Shown here: piece by piece, positions 34,190 to 46,403 of the stretch | Layout of the letters: every line of letters begins with the position of its first letter | Position numbering within the stretch: the first letter of the stretch is position 1 | Assembly (NCBI RefSeq): GCF_021401245.1 | Contig: NZ_JACBFY010000012.1 | Coordinates: forward strand, 1 to 64,000 | Direction: 5' to 3' | Source: Pseudacidovorax sp. NFM-22 | GTDB taxonomy: Bacteria; Pseudomonadota; Gammaproteobacteria; Burkholderiales; Burkholderiaceae_C | Length of the DNA: 64,000 nt | Program-made: the position numbers and the translations under genes | Notes under the pieces: generated by a model | What the model was told of the DNA's origin: nothing | Databases searched by the model: none | Seen by the model: the letters and a program-made list of their open reading frames with translations, nothing else

Positions 34190-35920
34190 TTGCATACCGT
34201 CGAAACCGTCCTGCTGGTGCTGATGCTCGGCGCCCTCACCGGCATTGCCGCCCGCTACCTGCGCGCCATTCCGCTGCCGCTGATCCAGATCGCCCTGGGC
34301 GCCGCCCTCTCGTGGCCGCAGCAGGGGCTGCACATCGCCTTCGATCCGGAGCTGTTCCTGCTGCTGTTCATCCCGCCGCTGCTGTTCGCGGACGGCTGGC
34401 GAATCCCGAAGCGGGAGTTCTTCGCGCTGCACCGGCCGATCCTCAAACTGGCCTTCGGCCTGGTGGCCTTCACCGTGTTCGGCCTGGGCTGGCTGGTGCA
34501 CTGGATGATTCCGGAGATGCCGCTGCCCGTGGCCTTCGCCCTGGCCGCGGTGGTCTCGCCCACGGACGCCGTGGCCGTCTCGGCCATCACGCGGCGGCTG
34601 GGCATGCCGGCCAAGACCATGCATGTGCTGGAGGGCGAATCGCTGCTGAACGATGCGTCGGGCCTGGTGGCGCTCAAGTTCGCCGTGGCCGCCACGTTGA
34701 CCGGCCTGTTCTCGTGGGCGCAGGTGACGCGCGAGTTCCTGTGGATCGCCCTGGGCGGCGTGGGCGCCGGCACGCTGCTGGGCTGGGGCTTTGCCCATGC
34801 CCGCGCCGCCGTCACCCGCCGGCTGGGCGACGTGGCCGCCACGCAGATGGTGCTGCTGCTGGTGCTGCTGCCCTTTGCGGCCTACATCGTGGGCGAGCGC
34901 ATCGGCGTCTCGGGCATCCTGGCCGCGGTGGCGGCGGGCATCGCCACCAACTTCGCCGACCTGGAGCGCAGCGAGTTCGTGGCCGAGCGCATGCAGGCCG
35001 AGGGCACCTGGACCATGATCGAGTCGGCCTTCAACGGCGCCATCTTCCTGCTGCTGGGGCTGCAGTTGCCCTCGATCCTTCGCACGGTGGATGAGAGCAA
35101 GCACCACGGCGCTTGGACGCTGGTGGGCTATGTGCTGGCGATCTCGGCCGCGCTGCTGGCGCTGCGCTGGGTATGGCTGCAGCTGGCCATACGCGGCGGC
35201 CTGCGCCGGGCGCACCGCGACGGCCGCATGCCCGAGGCCCCCTCCGGACGGCTGACCCTGGCCATCACGCTGGCGGGCATCCGCGGCGCGGTGACGCTGG
35301 CCGGCGCGCTGTCCATCCCGCTGATGGTGGACGAGACCACGCCCTTCCCCTCGCGCGACCTGCTGGTCTTCCTGGCCACGGGCACCATCCTCGTGACGCT
35401 GCTGGTGGGCAGCATCGGCCTGCCGCTGGTGCTGCGCAAGCTGCCCCAGCCGGCCGAACCGCCCGAGGTGCGCGAGGAACGCGAGGCCCGCATCGCGGCC
35501 TGCCATGCCGCCATCGCCAGCCTGGTGCGCAGCCAGAAGGCGCTGGACGGCCTCGATGCCGACACCGCCGCCCAGCGCCAGGAGATGGTCGGCCGCATCA
35601 CCCAGCAGTACCGGGTCCGCCTGGAACTGCTGGACGACGCCAGCGCCACCGCCTCCACCCCGGAGACGCGCGCCGAGGAGGCCGAGGCGGTACGGGCGCG
35701 CAAGGAGGGCTTCGTGCACGAACTGGAACTGCGCCTGTCCTGCCTGCAGGCCGAGCGGCACGCGCTGTATGCCGAGCGCCATGTGCACCGCATCAACGAC
35801 GCCTCGCTGCGCGAACTGGTGGGTGAGCTGGACATGGCCGAGGTGTCGCTGCGCAAGCGCCTGCGCGCCGCGCGCCAGGCCGCGGGCCTGGCACCGCACG
35901 GCCCGGCCTCGCGCGACTGA
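34190..35920 (+). CDS. CPA1-family Na+(K+)/H+ antiporter
   Basis: 576 residues from a TTG start; no ATG gives a better N-terminus. About 12 membrane helices span residues 5-415. AAVVSPTDAVAVSAITRRLG and LEGESLLNDASGLVALKFA carry the conserved TD and ND pairs of cation/proton antiporters, and AGIRGAVTLAGALSIPL is a late conserved helix. The C-terminal 160 residues are a charged helical cytoplasmic domain with RAEEAEAVRARKEGF. It exchanges monovalent cations for protons and is divergent from liuB. Confidence 0.92.
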   Translation: MHTVETVLLVLMLGALTGIAARYLRAIPLPLIQIALGAALSWPQQGLHIAFDPELFLLLFIPPLLFADGWRIPKREFFALHRPILKLAFGLVAFTVFGLGWLVHWMIPEMPLPVAFALAAVVSPTDAVAVSAITRRLGMPAKTMHVLEGESLLNDASGLVALKFAVAATLTGLFSWAQVTREFLWIALGGVGAGTLLGWGFAHARAAVTRRLGDVAATQMVLLLVLLPFAAYIVGERIGVSGILAAVAAGIATNFADLERSEFVAERMQAEGTWTMIESAFNGAIFLLLGLQLPSILRTVDESKHHGAWTLVGYVLAISAALLALRWVWLQLAIRGGLRRAHRDGRMPEAPSGRLTLAITLAGIRGAVTLAGALSIPLMVDETTPFPSRDLLVFLATGTILVTLLVGSIGLPLVLRKLPQPAEPPEVREEREARIAACHAAIASLVRSQKALDGLDADTAAQRQEMVGRITQQYRVRLELLDDASATASTPETRAEEAEAVRARKEGFVHELELRLSCLQAERHALYAERHVHRINDASLRELVGELDMAEVSLRKRLRAARQAAGLAPHGPASRD

Positions 35921-35924
35921 CGCG

Positions 35925-35970
35925 CAGGGCGCCACTGACGCACCGGCCCTGCCTGCAACCCGCGGCAGGC
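35925..35970. terminator. Convergent hairpin
   Basis: In the gap between the antiporter and acyl-CoA synthetase stops, GCCTGC-AACCC-GCGGCAGGC can form a stem at about 35950-35970. No strong T tract. Confidence 0.4.
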
Positions 35971-37641
<1,671 letters not shown>

Positions 37642-37655
37642 TGCGGGTCTCCTTG

Positions 37656-37785
37656 TGTCTTTCTCCTTCCCCCTCTGGGGGAAGGTTGGGATGGGGGCCT
37701 GCCACGACTTCAAGCACGGCGCCACATTCGAATGTCGCTGCCCCCACCCCTGCCCTCCCCCAGAGGCGGAGGGAGAAAAGGCTAG
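37656..37785. repeat. Family-2 repeat between liuA and acyl-CoA synthetase
   Basis: The left half CTTTCTCCTTCCCCCTCTGG plus GGGAAGGTTGGGATG, and the right half CCCCCACCCCTGCCCTCCCC plus AGAGGCGGAGGGAGAAAAG, are arranged as an inverted pair separated by about 35 bases. The same unit lies inside the uvrA-like gene at 4951-5035. Here it fills the intercistronic gap and would form a hairpin in the liuA transcript. Confidence 0.8.
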
Positions 37786-38963
37786 GCCGTCTCTGCAAAG
37801 AGCTCGCGGCCGATCAGCATGCGGCGGATCTCGCTGGTGCCGGCGCCGATCTCGTAGAGCTTGGCGTCGCGCCACAGGCGCTCGACCGGGAAGTCCTTGG
37901 TGTAGCCCACGCCGCCCAGGGCCTGGATCGCCTCGCCGGCCATCCAGGTGGCCTTCTCGGCGGAATACAGGATGGCGCCGGCCGCGTCCTTGCGGAAGGT
38001 GCGCGCATGGTCGGCCGTGTCGCAGGCGCGGCCCACGGCGTACACGTAGGCACGGCAGGCCTGCCAGGTGCTGTACATGTCGGCGATCTTGCCCTGCATG
38101 AGCTGGAACTCGCCGATGCTCTGGCCGAACTGCTGGCGCTCGTGCACGAAGGGCAGCACCGCGTCCATGCAGGCGGCCATGATGCCCAGCGGGCCGCCGG
38201 AGAGCACCGCGCGCTCATAGTCCAGACCGCTCATCAGCACCTTGGCGCCATTACCTTCGCCGCCCAGGACGTTCTCTTCGGGCACTTCGCAGTTGTCGAA
38301 GAACAGCGGGTAGGTGTTGCTGCCGCGCATGCCCAGCTTGTCGAGCTTGGTCCCGGCAGAAAAGCCCTTGAAGCCCTTCTCGACCAGGAAGGCCGTCATG
38401 CCGCGCGCGCCCATCTCGGGCTCGGTCTTGGCGTAGATGACCAGCGTGTCGGCATCGCCGCCGTTGGTGATCCACATCTTGCTGCCGTTGAGGACGTAGT
38501 AGCCGTCCTTCTTGTCGGCGCGCAGCTTCATGCTCACCACGTCGGAGCCGGCGTTGGGCTCGCTCATGGCCAGCGCGCCCACATGCTCGCCGCTGACCAG
38601 CTTGGGCAGGTACTTCTTCTTCTGCGCCTCGCTGCCATTGCGGTGGATCTGGTTGACGCACAGGTTGGAATGCGCGCCGTACGACAGGCCCACCGAAGCC
38701 GAGGCGCGCGACACCTCTTCCATGGCGACGATGTGGGCCAGGTAGCCCAGCTCGGTGCCGCCGAATTCCTCCTTCACCGTCATGCCGTGCAAGCCCAGGC
38801 TGCCGAGCTTGGCCCACAGGTCGCGGGGGAAGAGGTTCTCGCGGTCGATGTCCGCGGCGCGCGGCGTGATCTCGTGGGCGCAGAAATCGGCGATGGCCTC
38901 GCGCAGGGCGTCGAGGGTGTCGCCCAGGCCGAAGTCCAGGCCGGGCAGGCGTTGTGCGGACAT
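37782..38963 (-). CDS. liuA: Isovaleryl-CoA dehydrogenase
   Basis: 393 residues. [20 protein letters not shown] and the [17 protein letters not shown] block bind FAD and substrate. [17 protein letters not shown] holds the catalytic Glu at the position peculiar to isovaleryl-CoA dehydrogenases, rather than in the C-terminal helix. [18 protein letters not shown] closes the acyl-CoA dehydrogenase fold. It oxidises isovaleryl-CoA to 3-methylcrotonyl-CoA, the first dedicated step of leucine catabolism. First gene of the minus-strand liu series. Confidence 0.95.
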   Translation of the reverse strand: MSAQRLPGLDFGLGDTLDALREAIADFCAHEITPRAADIDRENLFPRDLWAKLGSLGLHGMTVKEEFGGTELGYLAHIVAMEEVSRASASVGLSYGAHSNLCVNQIHRNGSEAQKKKYLPKLVSGEHVGALAMSEPNAGSDVVSMKLRADKKDGYYVLNGSKMWITNGGDADTLVIYAKTEPEMGARGMTAFLVEKGFKGFSAGTKLDKLGMRGSNTYPLFFDNCEVPEENVLGGEGNGAKVLMSGLDYERAVLSGGPLGIMAACMDAVLPFVHERQQFGQSIGEFQLMQGKIADMYSTWQACRAYVYAVGRACDTADHARTFRKDAAGAILYSAEKATWMAGEAIQALGGVGYTKDFPVERLWRDAKLYEIGAGTSEIRRMLIGRELFAETA

Positions 38964-39021
38964 GCGTCGTCTCCGTGGAAGGTGTGCGAAAGCCGGTCCA
39001 GCTTACGCCCGGGGGATTCGC

Positions 39022-39046
39022 ATTTGGCGACACAATGGTTGCAAAT
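39022..39046. promoter_or_regulatory. Possible operator in liuA/araC-type intergenic region
   Basis: ATTTG and CAAAT arms with 15 bases between lie in the 118-base gap between the divergent liuA and AraC-type regulator genes. Symmetry is short and the assignment weak. Confidence 0.25.
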
Positions 39047-39081
39047 CCCGCCATCGACCGATGCCTCGGGTTATCCACTAG

Positions 39082-40125
39082 ATGCCCTCTCCCCGCTTCC
39101 TCAAACCCCAGCGCGCGGCCACGCCGATGGCTTTCGTGCGAGCCATCGTGCAGGGCTATGCCCGCTACGGCGTGGACCCGGGCGCGGCCCTGCGCGCGGC
39201 ACAGATCACGCCGCGCGAGCTGTGGCGGCCCGAGGCGCGCGTCACCGCGGCGCAGTTCGAGGCGCTGAACGAGCATGCGATGCAGGAGCTGGACGACGAG
39301 GCCCTGGGCTGGTTCAGCCGCCGCCTGCCCTGGGGCAGCCACGGCATGCTGTGCCGCGCGTCGATCACGGCGCCCGACCTGGGCGTGGCCATCAAGCGCT
39401 GGTGCCGCCACCACCGGCTGCTGGTGGACGACATCGCGCTGCGGCTGGAGGTGGCGGGCGAGGTGGCCTCGGTGTGGATCGAGGAGCGGCGCCCGCTCGG
39501 CAGCTTCCGCGAGTTCTGCCTGGTCTCCAGCCTGCGCTTTCTGCACGGCTTTGCCAGCTGGGCCATCGACTCGCGGCTGTGGCTGCAGGAGGCGCACTTT
39601 CCTTTCGAGGCCCCGCCGCATGCCGATGCCTACGGCCTGATGTTCAGCGGGCGGCTGCACTTCGGCGCCGCGCAGGCCGGCTTTCGCTTCGACGCGCGCT
39701 ACCTGGCGCTGCCGCTGCTGCGCGACGAGGCGGCCCTGCGCACCATGCTGCGCCGCGCCCTGCCGCTGACGGTGCTGCAGTACCGGCGCGACCGGCTGCT
39801 GGGCCAGCGCGTGCGTGAGGTGCTGCGCACGCATGGCGCCCAGGCCTCGACCGCCGAGGGCCTCGCCGCGCTGCTGCACATCTCCAGCCGCACGCTGCAC
39901 CGGCAGCTGCTGGCCGAAGGGCTGAGCCTGCAGGGTCTGAAGGACGAGGTGCGCCGGCAGCAGGCCATCGAGCTGCTGCAGCGCACGGCGCGGCCGGTCA
40001 AGCAGGTGGCGCTGGCGGTGGGCTTTCGCAACGAGAAGAGTTTTTCGCGGGCCTTTCGCGAATGGACGGGTCAGAGCCCGGGCGCGTTCCGGGCCGCGGC
40101 GGCGCAGCCGGGGCCTGGGGCCTGA
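39082..40125 (+). CDS. AraC-family transcriptional regulator
   Basis: 347 residues. The N-terminal 200 residues match the arabinose-binding-like domain of OruR/ArgR-type regulators (YGVDPGAALRAAQITPREL..., then WGSHGMLCRA). The C-terminal AraC DNA-binding domain has two helix-turn-helix units: HISSRTLHRQLLAEGLSLQG near residue 265 and VKQVALAVGFRNEKSFSRAF near 315, ending WTGQSPGAFR. It is divergent from liuA with 118 bases between, so it probably activates the leucine genes in response to a pathway acyl compound. That is inferred from position. Confidence 0.92.
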   Translation: MPSPRFLKPQRAATPMAFVRAIVQGYARYGVDPGAALRAAQITPRELWRPEARVTAAQFEALNEHAMQELDDEALGWFSRRLPWGSHGMLCRASITAPDLGVAIKRWCRHHRLLVDDIALRLEVAGEVASVWIEERRPLGSFREFCLVSSLRFLHGFASWAIDSRLWLQEAHFPFEAPPHADAYGLMFSGRLHFGAAQAGFRFDARYLALPLLRDEAALRTMLRRALPLTVLQYRRDRLLGQRVREVLRTHGAQASTAEGLAALLHISSRTLHRQLLAEGLSLQGLKDEVRRQQAIELLQRTARPVKQVALAVGFRNEKSFSRAFREWTGQSPGAFRAAAAQPGPGA

Positions 40126-40183
40126 TCGAAGGCCGCAGGGCCCCCTGCCCTCCTCATCCGGTGGCAGGCTGAACGTCCGAGGG

Positions 40184-41110
40184 CTATTCGATCTCAGGCG
40201 CCGCGTACACCAGCACCTTCAAGGCCCGCTCGTCCGACACGTCCGCGAACGCCGCCGGATTGGCCACGCGCTCGACGAACTGCAGCGACGGCGCCAGCTC
40301 GCGCATCTGGTCCTGCAAAAAGGCCACGCCCAGCTCCGGCGCATTGAGGCACAGCAGCGCATGGCCGCCCGGCGCCAGCAGATCGGGCAGGCGGCGCATC
40401 AGCCGCGCATAGTCCTTGGTCGCCACGAAGCTGCCCTTCTGGTAGCTGGGCGGGTCGACCACCACCAGCTCGTAGGGCCCACCGCGCGTGACCTTGCCCC
40501 AGGTCTTGAACAGGTCGTGCGGCAGAAAGCTGGCGCCGCCTTCCACGCCATTGAGCCGGTGGTTCTGCTGGCCGATGGCGATGGCGCCCGCGCTCATGTC
40601 CACGTTGACCACGCGGCCCGCGCCCGCCTGCAGCGCCACCACCGAGAAGGCGCAGGTATAGGCGAAGAGGTTGAGCACCGCCGCGCCCGGCCGTGCGGCC
40701 ACATGCGCGCGCACCCAGCGCCGGCCCCCGGCCATGTCGAGGAACAGGCCGTGGTTCTGGCCGCGCAGCACATGCACGCGGTAGCGGGCGCCGTCCTCGG
40801 TCACCACATGCGGGTCGGGCACTGCGCCAGCCATGAGCTGCGTTTCGCTGCGCCCCTCGTGCCGGCACTGGTAGACCCAGTTCAGCGGCTCGCCGGGCGC
40901 CACCTCGGCCCATCGCGCCTGCAGGGCCTCGCCGATGCGGGCCAGGTCCTCATCGGCCAGCGACTTGAAGCTGGTGAGCACGAAGACCGGGGGATAGGCG
41001 TCGAGCACCAGGTGCTCGCAGCCGGCGTGCAGGCCACCGCGGCCGTGGAAGATCCGCCGCGCGTCAGGGGCGGGCGTCAAGGAATGGATGGCGTCGAAAA
41101 GGGCTTGCAT
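40184..41110 (-). CDS. RlmI-like class I SAM-dependent methyltransferase
   Basis: 308 residues. VLNLFAYTCAFSVVALQAGA near residue 165 is the SAM-binding motif I. VNVDMSAGAIAIGQQNHRLNG is motif II. VVVDPPSYQKGSFVATKDYARL near 238 is the DPPSY catalytic motif shared with RlmI/RlmL-type 23S rRNA methyltransferases. It lacks the N-terminal PUA domain of RlmI. The target is likely RNA but not proven by sequence. Confidence 0.85.
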   Translation of the reverse strand: MQALFDAIHSLTPAPDARRIFHGRGGLHAGCEHLVLDAYPPVFVLTSFKSLADEDLARIGEALQARWAEVAPGEPLNWVYQCRHEGRSETQLMAGAVPDPHVVTEDGARYRVHVLRGQNHGLFLDMAGGRRWVRAHVAARPGAAVLNLFAYTCAFSVVALQAGAGRVVNVDMSAGAIAIGQQNHRLNGVEGGASFLPHDLFKTWGKVTRGGPYELVVVDPPSYQKGSFVATKDYARLMRRLPDLLAPGGHALLCLNAPELGVAFLQDQMRELAPSLQFVERVANPAAFADVSDERALKVLVYAAPEIE

Positions 41111-41155
41111 GAGCCGGCGAGGTTGCCACGAAAACCTCGCCGCCTTGCCAACGCC

Positions 41156-42142
41156 TCAAGCAGCGCCGGTCGCGCCCAGCGATGCGGGAACAGGCGGCGC
41201 CGCCTCGACCGCCACGCCATCGCCCATGTCGGCGGCCGCCCAAGCCGACAGGCCACCTTCCAGCACGCGCACCCGCGGCAGCCCGGCCGCCATCAGCACC
41301 CGTGCCGCCGCGATGGCCGATGCATCGGCCGGGCAGTCGCAGAACACCACCAGGTCGCGGCCATCGGCCAAGGGGCCGAGCGCATGCGGAAGCTCGGCCA
41401 GCGCGAAGCCCACCGCGCCCGGGATGGCCCGCGGGTCGATCGCCCGCACCTGATCGCCACGCACGTCGAGCACCGTCGGCGCACGCCCCTGCGCCAGCGC
41501 CGTGCGCAGGGCGTCGACGCTGATCGTCACGATGTCGTCGGCGCGGCGGGCCATCCGGCGCTGGTGGTAGCGCCAGAGCAGGAAGGCCACCAGCAGCACA
41601 CCGCCCACCACGGTGGCGGCCAACCCGATGTTGGCCAGCACGGCCAGCACGTCGCGGATGGCGGCGTGGAACACGGCCCCCAGCAACAGGTAGCCCAGGG
41701 TCCAGACCAGGGCGCCGGCCGTCTCGAAGGCCAGGAAGCGCGCATTCGACATGCCCAATGCACCGGCCATGGGCGGCGCCACCACCGAGACGCCGGGCAC
41801 GTACTTGGCCGCGATCAGCGACAGCCCGCCCCACCGGCCGAGGATGGCTTCGCTGCGCGACACGCAGGTGTCGGCCGAGAGCGAGACGCGGCACAGCAGC
41901 CGCATCACGGCATAGCCCCAGCGCCGGCCGGCCAGGAACCAGGCGCCGTCGCCCAGGATGTTGCCCAGCAGCGAGGCGATGACGATGGCCACGGCATTCA
42001 GCACCGTGCCGCCCATCGCCAGGCCGCCCGCCACCACCAGGAAAGGCACGGCCGGGACGGGTGCGCCGAGCCGGGCGGCCAGCGTCACCACCAGCACCAC
42101 GGCGGGGCCCTGGGTGGCAAGCAGCGAGATGAGGTCGTTCAT
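41156..42142 (-). CDS. DedA membrane protein fused to a rhodanese domain
   Basis: 328 residues. Residues 1-205 have the DedA/SNARE-associated architecture: hydrophobic helices with GNILGDGAWFLAGRRWG, FGRWGG-like ILGRWGGLSLIAAKYVPGVSVVAPPMAGALGM and a C-terminal helix. Residues about 213-310 form a rhodanese-like domain with TVLDVRGDQVRAI and the loop LVVFCDCPADASA, whose first cysteine is in the active-site place. DedA proteins are linked to lipid carrier recycling and membrane potential. The fused rhodanese suggests sulfur-relay or thiol sensing at the membrane. Confidence 0.9.
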   Translation of the reverse strand: MNDLISLLATQGPAVVLVVTLAARLGAPVPAVPFLVVAGGLAMGGTVLNAVAIVIASLLGNILGDGAWFLAGRRWGYAVMRLLCRVSLSADTCVSRSEAILGRWGGLSLIAAKYVPGVSVVAPPMAGALGMSNARFLAFETAGALVWTLGYLLLGAVFHAAIRDVLAVLANIGLAATVVGGVLLVAFLLWRYHQRRMARRADDIVTISVDALRTALAQGRAPTVLDVRGDQVRAIDPRAIPGAVGFALAELPHALGPLADGRDLVVFCDCPADASAIAAARVLMAAGLPRVRVLEGGLSAWAAADMGDGVAVEAAPPVPASLGATGAA

Positions 42143-42152
42143 GGCAGTCCCC

Positions 42153-42974
42153 CTATTCGGCCGGGCCGCTGGCCGTTGGCCGCGCTTCGGGGCGCACGCC
42201 GGCGGGGCCCACGAGGCTCAGATCGGAGAAGTAGGCCAGGCCGTGGCCATGCGTGTTGTCGGCGTCGGCCGAGATGACCACCGCCGCCACGCCGGGCGTC
42301 GCGCCCTTCGCCTCGTCGCCGAAGGCCCGGCGGTAGTCGGCCAGCAGGTTGCGGCGCTCGCTCATCCAGGTGCCGGGCTGCGCGGCGGGGCCGGACTCCA
42401 GCACCACCATGTGCATGCGGTGGGTGAAGGCGTTGACCAGCATCTGGCCCTTGCCCTCCTTGGCGTCCCACACGTAGCACAGCGCTTCGCTGGGCACGTC
42501 CTCGCCCGAGACGCTGCGGGCCACCCCGAGGCGCGTGCGCTCCAGCAGCGGCAGGCGGTCGGCGGGGAAGTCGAAGAAGACGCACAGCTTGGCCGCCCCG
42601 TCGTCACCCGTGCGCGTGTGCAGGTCGGCGCCATCGACGAACTGGTCGACGCGCCAGCGCCAGCTCAGCACCGTGGACTCGCTCAACGGCATCTGCACGC
42701 GGTGCGACAGCAGGCCATAGGAATCGTCGGCCTCCACCTTGAGGACGCGGCGCCCCTCCTGGGACACCACGTCGAAGCGGGTGGGTGTCTTGTTGGGCAG
42801 CGTGCTGAAGTGCCAGGCCGTCGGCGGCGTGGCACCGGCCGCGGCCGAGAAGGGCGTGAGCGCATTCGGCTCCTGCGCCCGCGCATGCGGCGTGGCAAGC
42901 GCGAGGGCCAGGCCAGCGCCGAGCAGCAGGCCGCTGCCACGGCGGGCGTAGACGGAAACAGAAGCGATGTGCAT
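42153..42974 (-). CDS. Periplasmic DUF3047 protein
   Basis: 273 residues. The signal peptide (residues 1-34, SGLLLGAGLALALATPHARAQ) has an ARA cleavage site. The mature part has LSWRWRVDQFVDGADLHTRTGDDGAAKLCVFFDF and a later AVVISADADNTHGHGLAYFSDL, both typical of DUF3047, a beta-rich exported domain of unknown function. ATG 42974 is chosen because the signal peptide starts there. It follows the DedA-rhodanese gene on the same strand with a 10-base gap. Confidence 0.88.
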   Translation of the reverse strand: MHIASVSVYARRGSGLLLGAGLALALATPHARAQEPNALTPFSAAAGATPPTAWHFSTLPNKTPTRFDVVSQEGRRVLKVEADDSYGLLSHRVQMPLSESTVLSWRWRVDQFVDGADLHTRTGDDGAAKLCVFFDFPADRLPLLERTRLGVARSVSGEDVPSEALCYVWDAKEGKGQMLVNAFTHRMHMVVLESGPAAQPGTWMSERRNLLADYRRAFGDEAKGATPGVAAVVISADADNTHGHGLAYFSDLSLVGPAGVRPEARPTASGPAE

Positions 42975-43224
42975 GGACGGGCCCCGGGCGGTGACGCCTC
43001 GCGCTTTCGTGGCGACGAAACGGCCTGGAACTGGCCGCGCGCGGGCATGCAAAAGTGTGCCGCAGAGCCGTCCGCAGATAAATCCCGCAAAAGGAACTAC
43101 TTTGTCTCCCGCGTGGGGACAATCCGTCGCAGTTCGCGCCCCTTCTCGGGGCGCGCAGCACGTGAACCCATCAGCGAGCGCCGCGCCCGGTCAGGACATT
43201 CCGCGACCGGGCGCCGCACTGAAG

Positions 43225-43431
43225 TCAGGCGTGCGAGGTCTCGCCTTCGCGCAGGGCCGCCTGCAGCGCGCGCGTGCCGCTGGCCAGTGCCACCTCGTAG
43301 CTGTCGGCCGGCGCTTCGCCTTCGCGCACGGTGCGTGTCGGCTGGCCGTCGGCATCGGTCTGCTGGAGCTTCCAGACGAAGGCGCCGGGTTGCGGCTCCT
43401 CCACGATGAGTTTGAGGGCGGGATGTGTCAT
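43225..43431 (-). CDS. Small conserved-looking protein downstream of thiC
   Basis: 68 residues: MTHPALKLIVEEPQPGAFVW followed by KLQQTDADGQPTRTVREGEA and an alanine-rich helix. No family recognised. The W-x-L-x-x-T...P...A-x-x-S-Y-x-x-A-L pattern suggests a small two-strand plus helix fold. It lies about 113 bases after thiC on the same strand, so it may share the thiamin-regulated transcript. Coding is supported by a consistent open frame and GC3 bias, not by homology. Confidence 0.6.
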   Translation of the reverse strand: MTHPALKLIVEEPQPGAFVWKLQQTDADGQPTRTVREGEAPADSYEVALASGTRALQAALREGETSHA

Positions 43432-43544
43432 GCACCGACCGTGATCCTCACTGCGGGCCGCATGTCGTGGGACGCGTCCTACGCCACTGTCGGCCATTGC
43501 AGCAATCAGGGCGGCAGGGCCGCGGGGCCCGCCGCCCCGCGGCC

Positions 43545-45633
<2,089 letters not shown>

Positions 45634-45695
45634 CGATTCTAGGGGCAGTGCGCAAAACCGAGTCGGTATTCAAGGTGCTCGGCCTTGGGCACCAA

Positions 45696-46403
45696 TCAGA
45701 GGTCCAACTCTACGCCGCGCAATCTAAGCCATTCCTTCCGGCGCTGGTAGTCCGGCAAAACCTTGTCGACCTCGTTCCAGAACGCGCTGGAGTGGTCTCG
45801 GTGGCGCATGTGGCAGAGCTCATGGACGACGATGTAGTCGATGATGGTCAGGGGAGCCATCAGGCACTTCCAGTGAAAGTGCAAGTCGCCGTTCTTCAGG
45901 CATGAGGCCCAGCGGTAGCCCAGATCCTTGACCTCCACGCGGCCAGCCGCGACACCAACCTTGGGGGCGAAGTAGTCCACCCGGCGCGTCAGACGCGGCT
46001 GCCCTTTGTCCGCATAGAAGGTTGCGAAGGCCTTGCTGGCACCATCAGTTCCGAGTTCGGTGACGACACTCTTCAGTAGGCAGAAGCGGCCGTCCTTCAA
46101 CTTCAGTCGCTCGTCTTGTTCAGGCACCAGCTCCAGCCGGTAGCTGCTGCCCAAGTACATGAACGACTCGCCGCTGACCCATTCGCGGTTGACGCGGCCG
46201 CCGTTCAGCTCGCGCCACTCCGCCAGGCTACGGTAGATCCACATGCGCTTGGATAGCACGGTCTGGTCAATCTGCTCGGGTGTCATTCGAGCGGGTGGAC
46301 GTACCGTCACCACGCCGTCGCGTTCGATGACGATGTCCGTCGTCATCCGGGCAGTGCCGGGCAACAGGTGGTACTCGATGTCGTGGACCTGGCGAACTTG
46401 CAT
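45696..46403 (-). CDS. YgjP-like (DUF45, SprT-type) metallopeptidase
   Basis: 235 residues. The C-terminal VVHELCHMRHRDHSSAFWNEV contains the HExxH zinc motif with the third His a few residues on, as in YgjP/DUF45 proteins. The N-terminal half is a beta-rich domain with MWIYRSLAEW. The ATG directly abuts the hsdR stop, so it is the last gene of the restriction operon. DUF45 genes are often found with type I restriction systems, where they may control HsdR turnover. The gene ends just outside the thiC riboswitch region. Confidence 0.9.
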   Translation of the reverse strand: MQVRQVHDIEYHLLPGTARMTTDIVIERDGVVTVRPPARMTPEQIDQTVLSKRMWIYRSLAEWRELNGGRVNREWVSGESFMYLGSSYRLELVPEQDERLKLKDGRFCLLKSVVTELGTDGASKAFATFYADKGQPRLTRRVDYFAPKVGVAAGRVEVKDLGYRWASCLKNGDLHFHWKCLMAPLTIIDYIVVHELCHMRHRDHSSAFWNEVDKVLPDYQRRKEWLRLRGVELDL

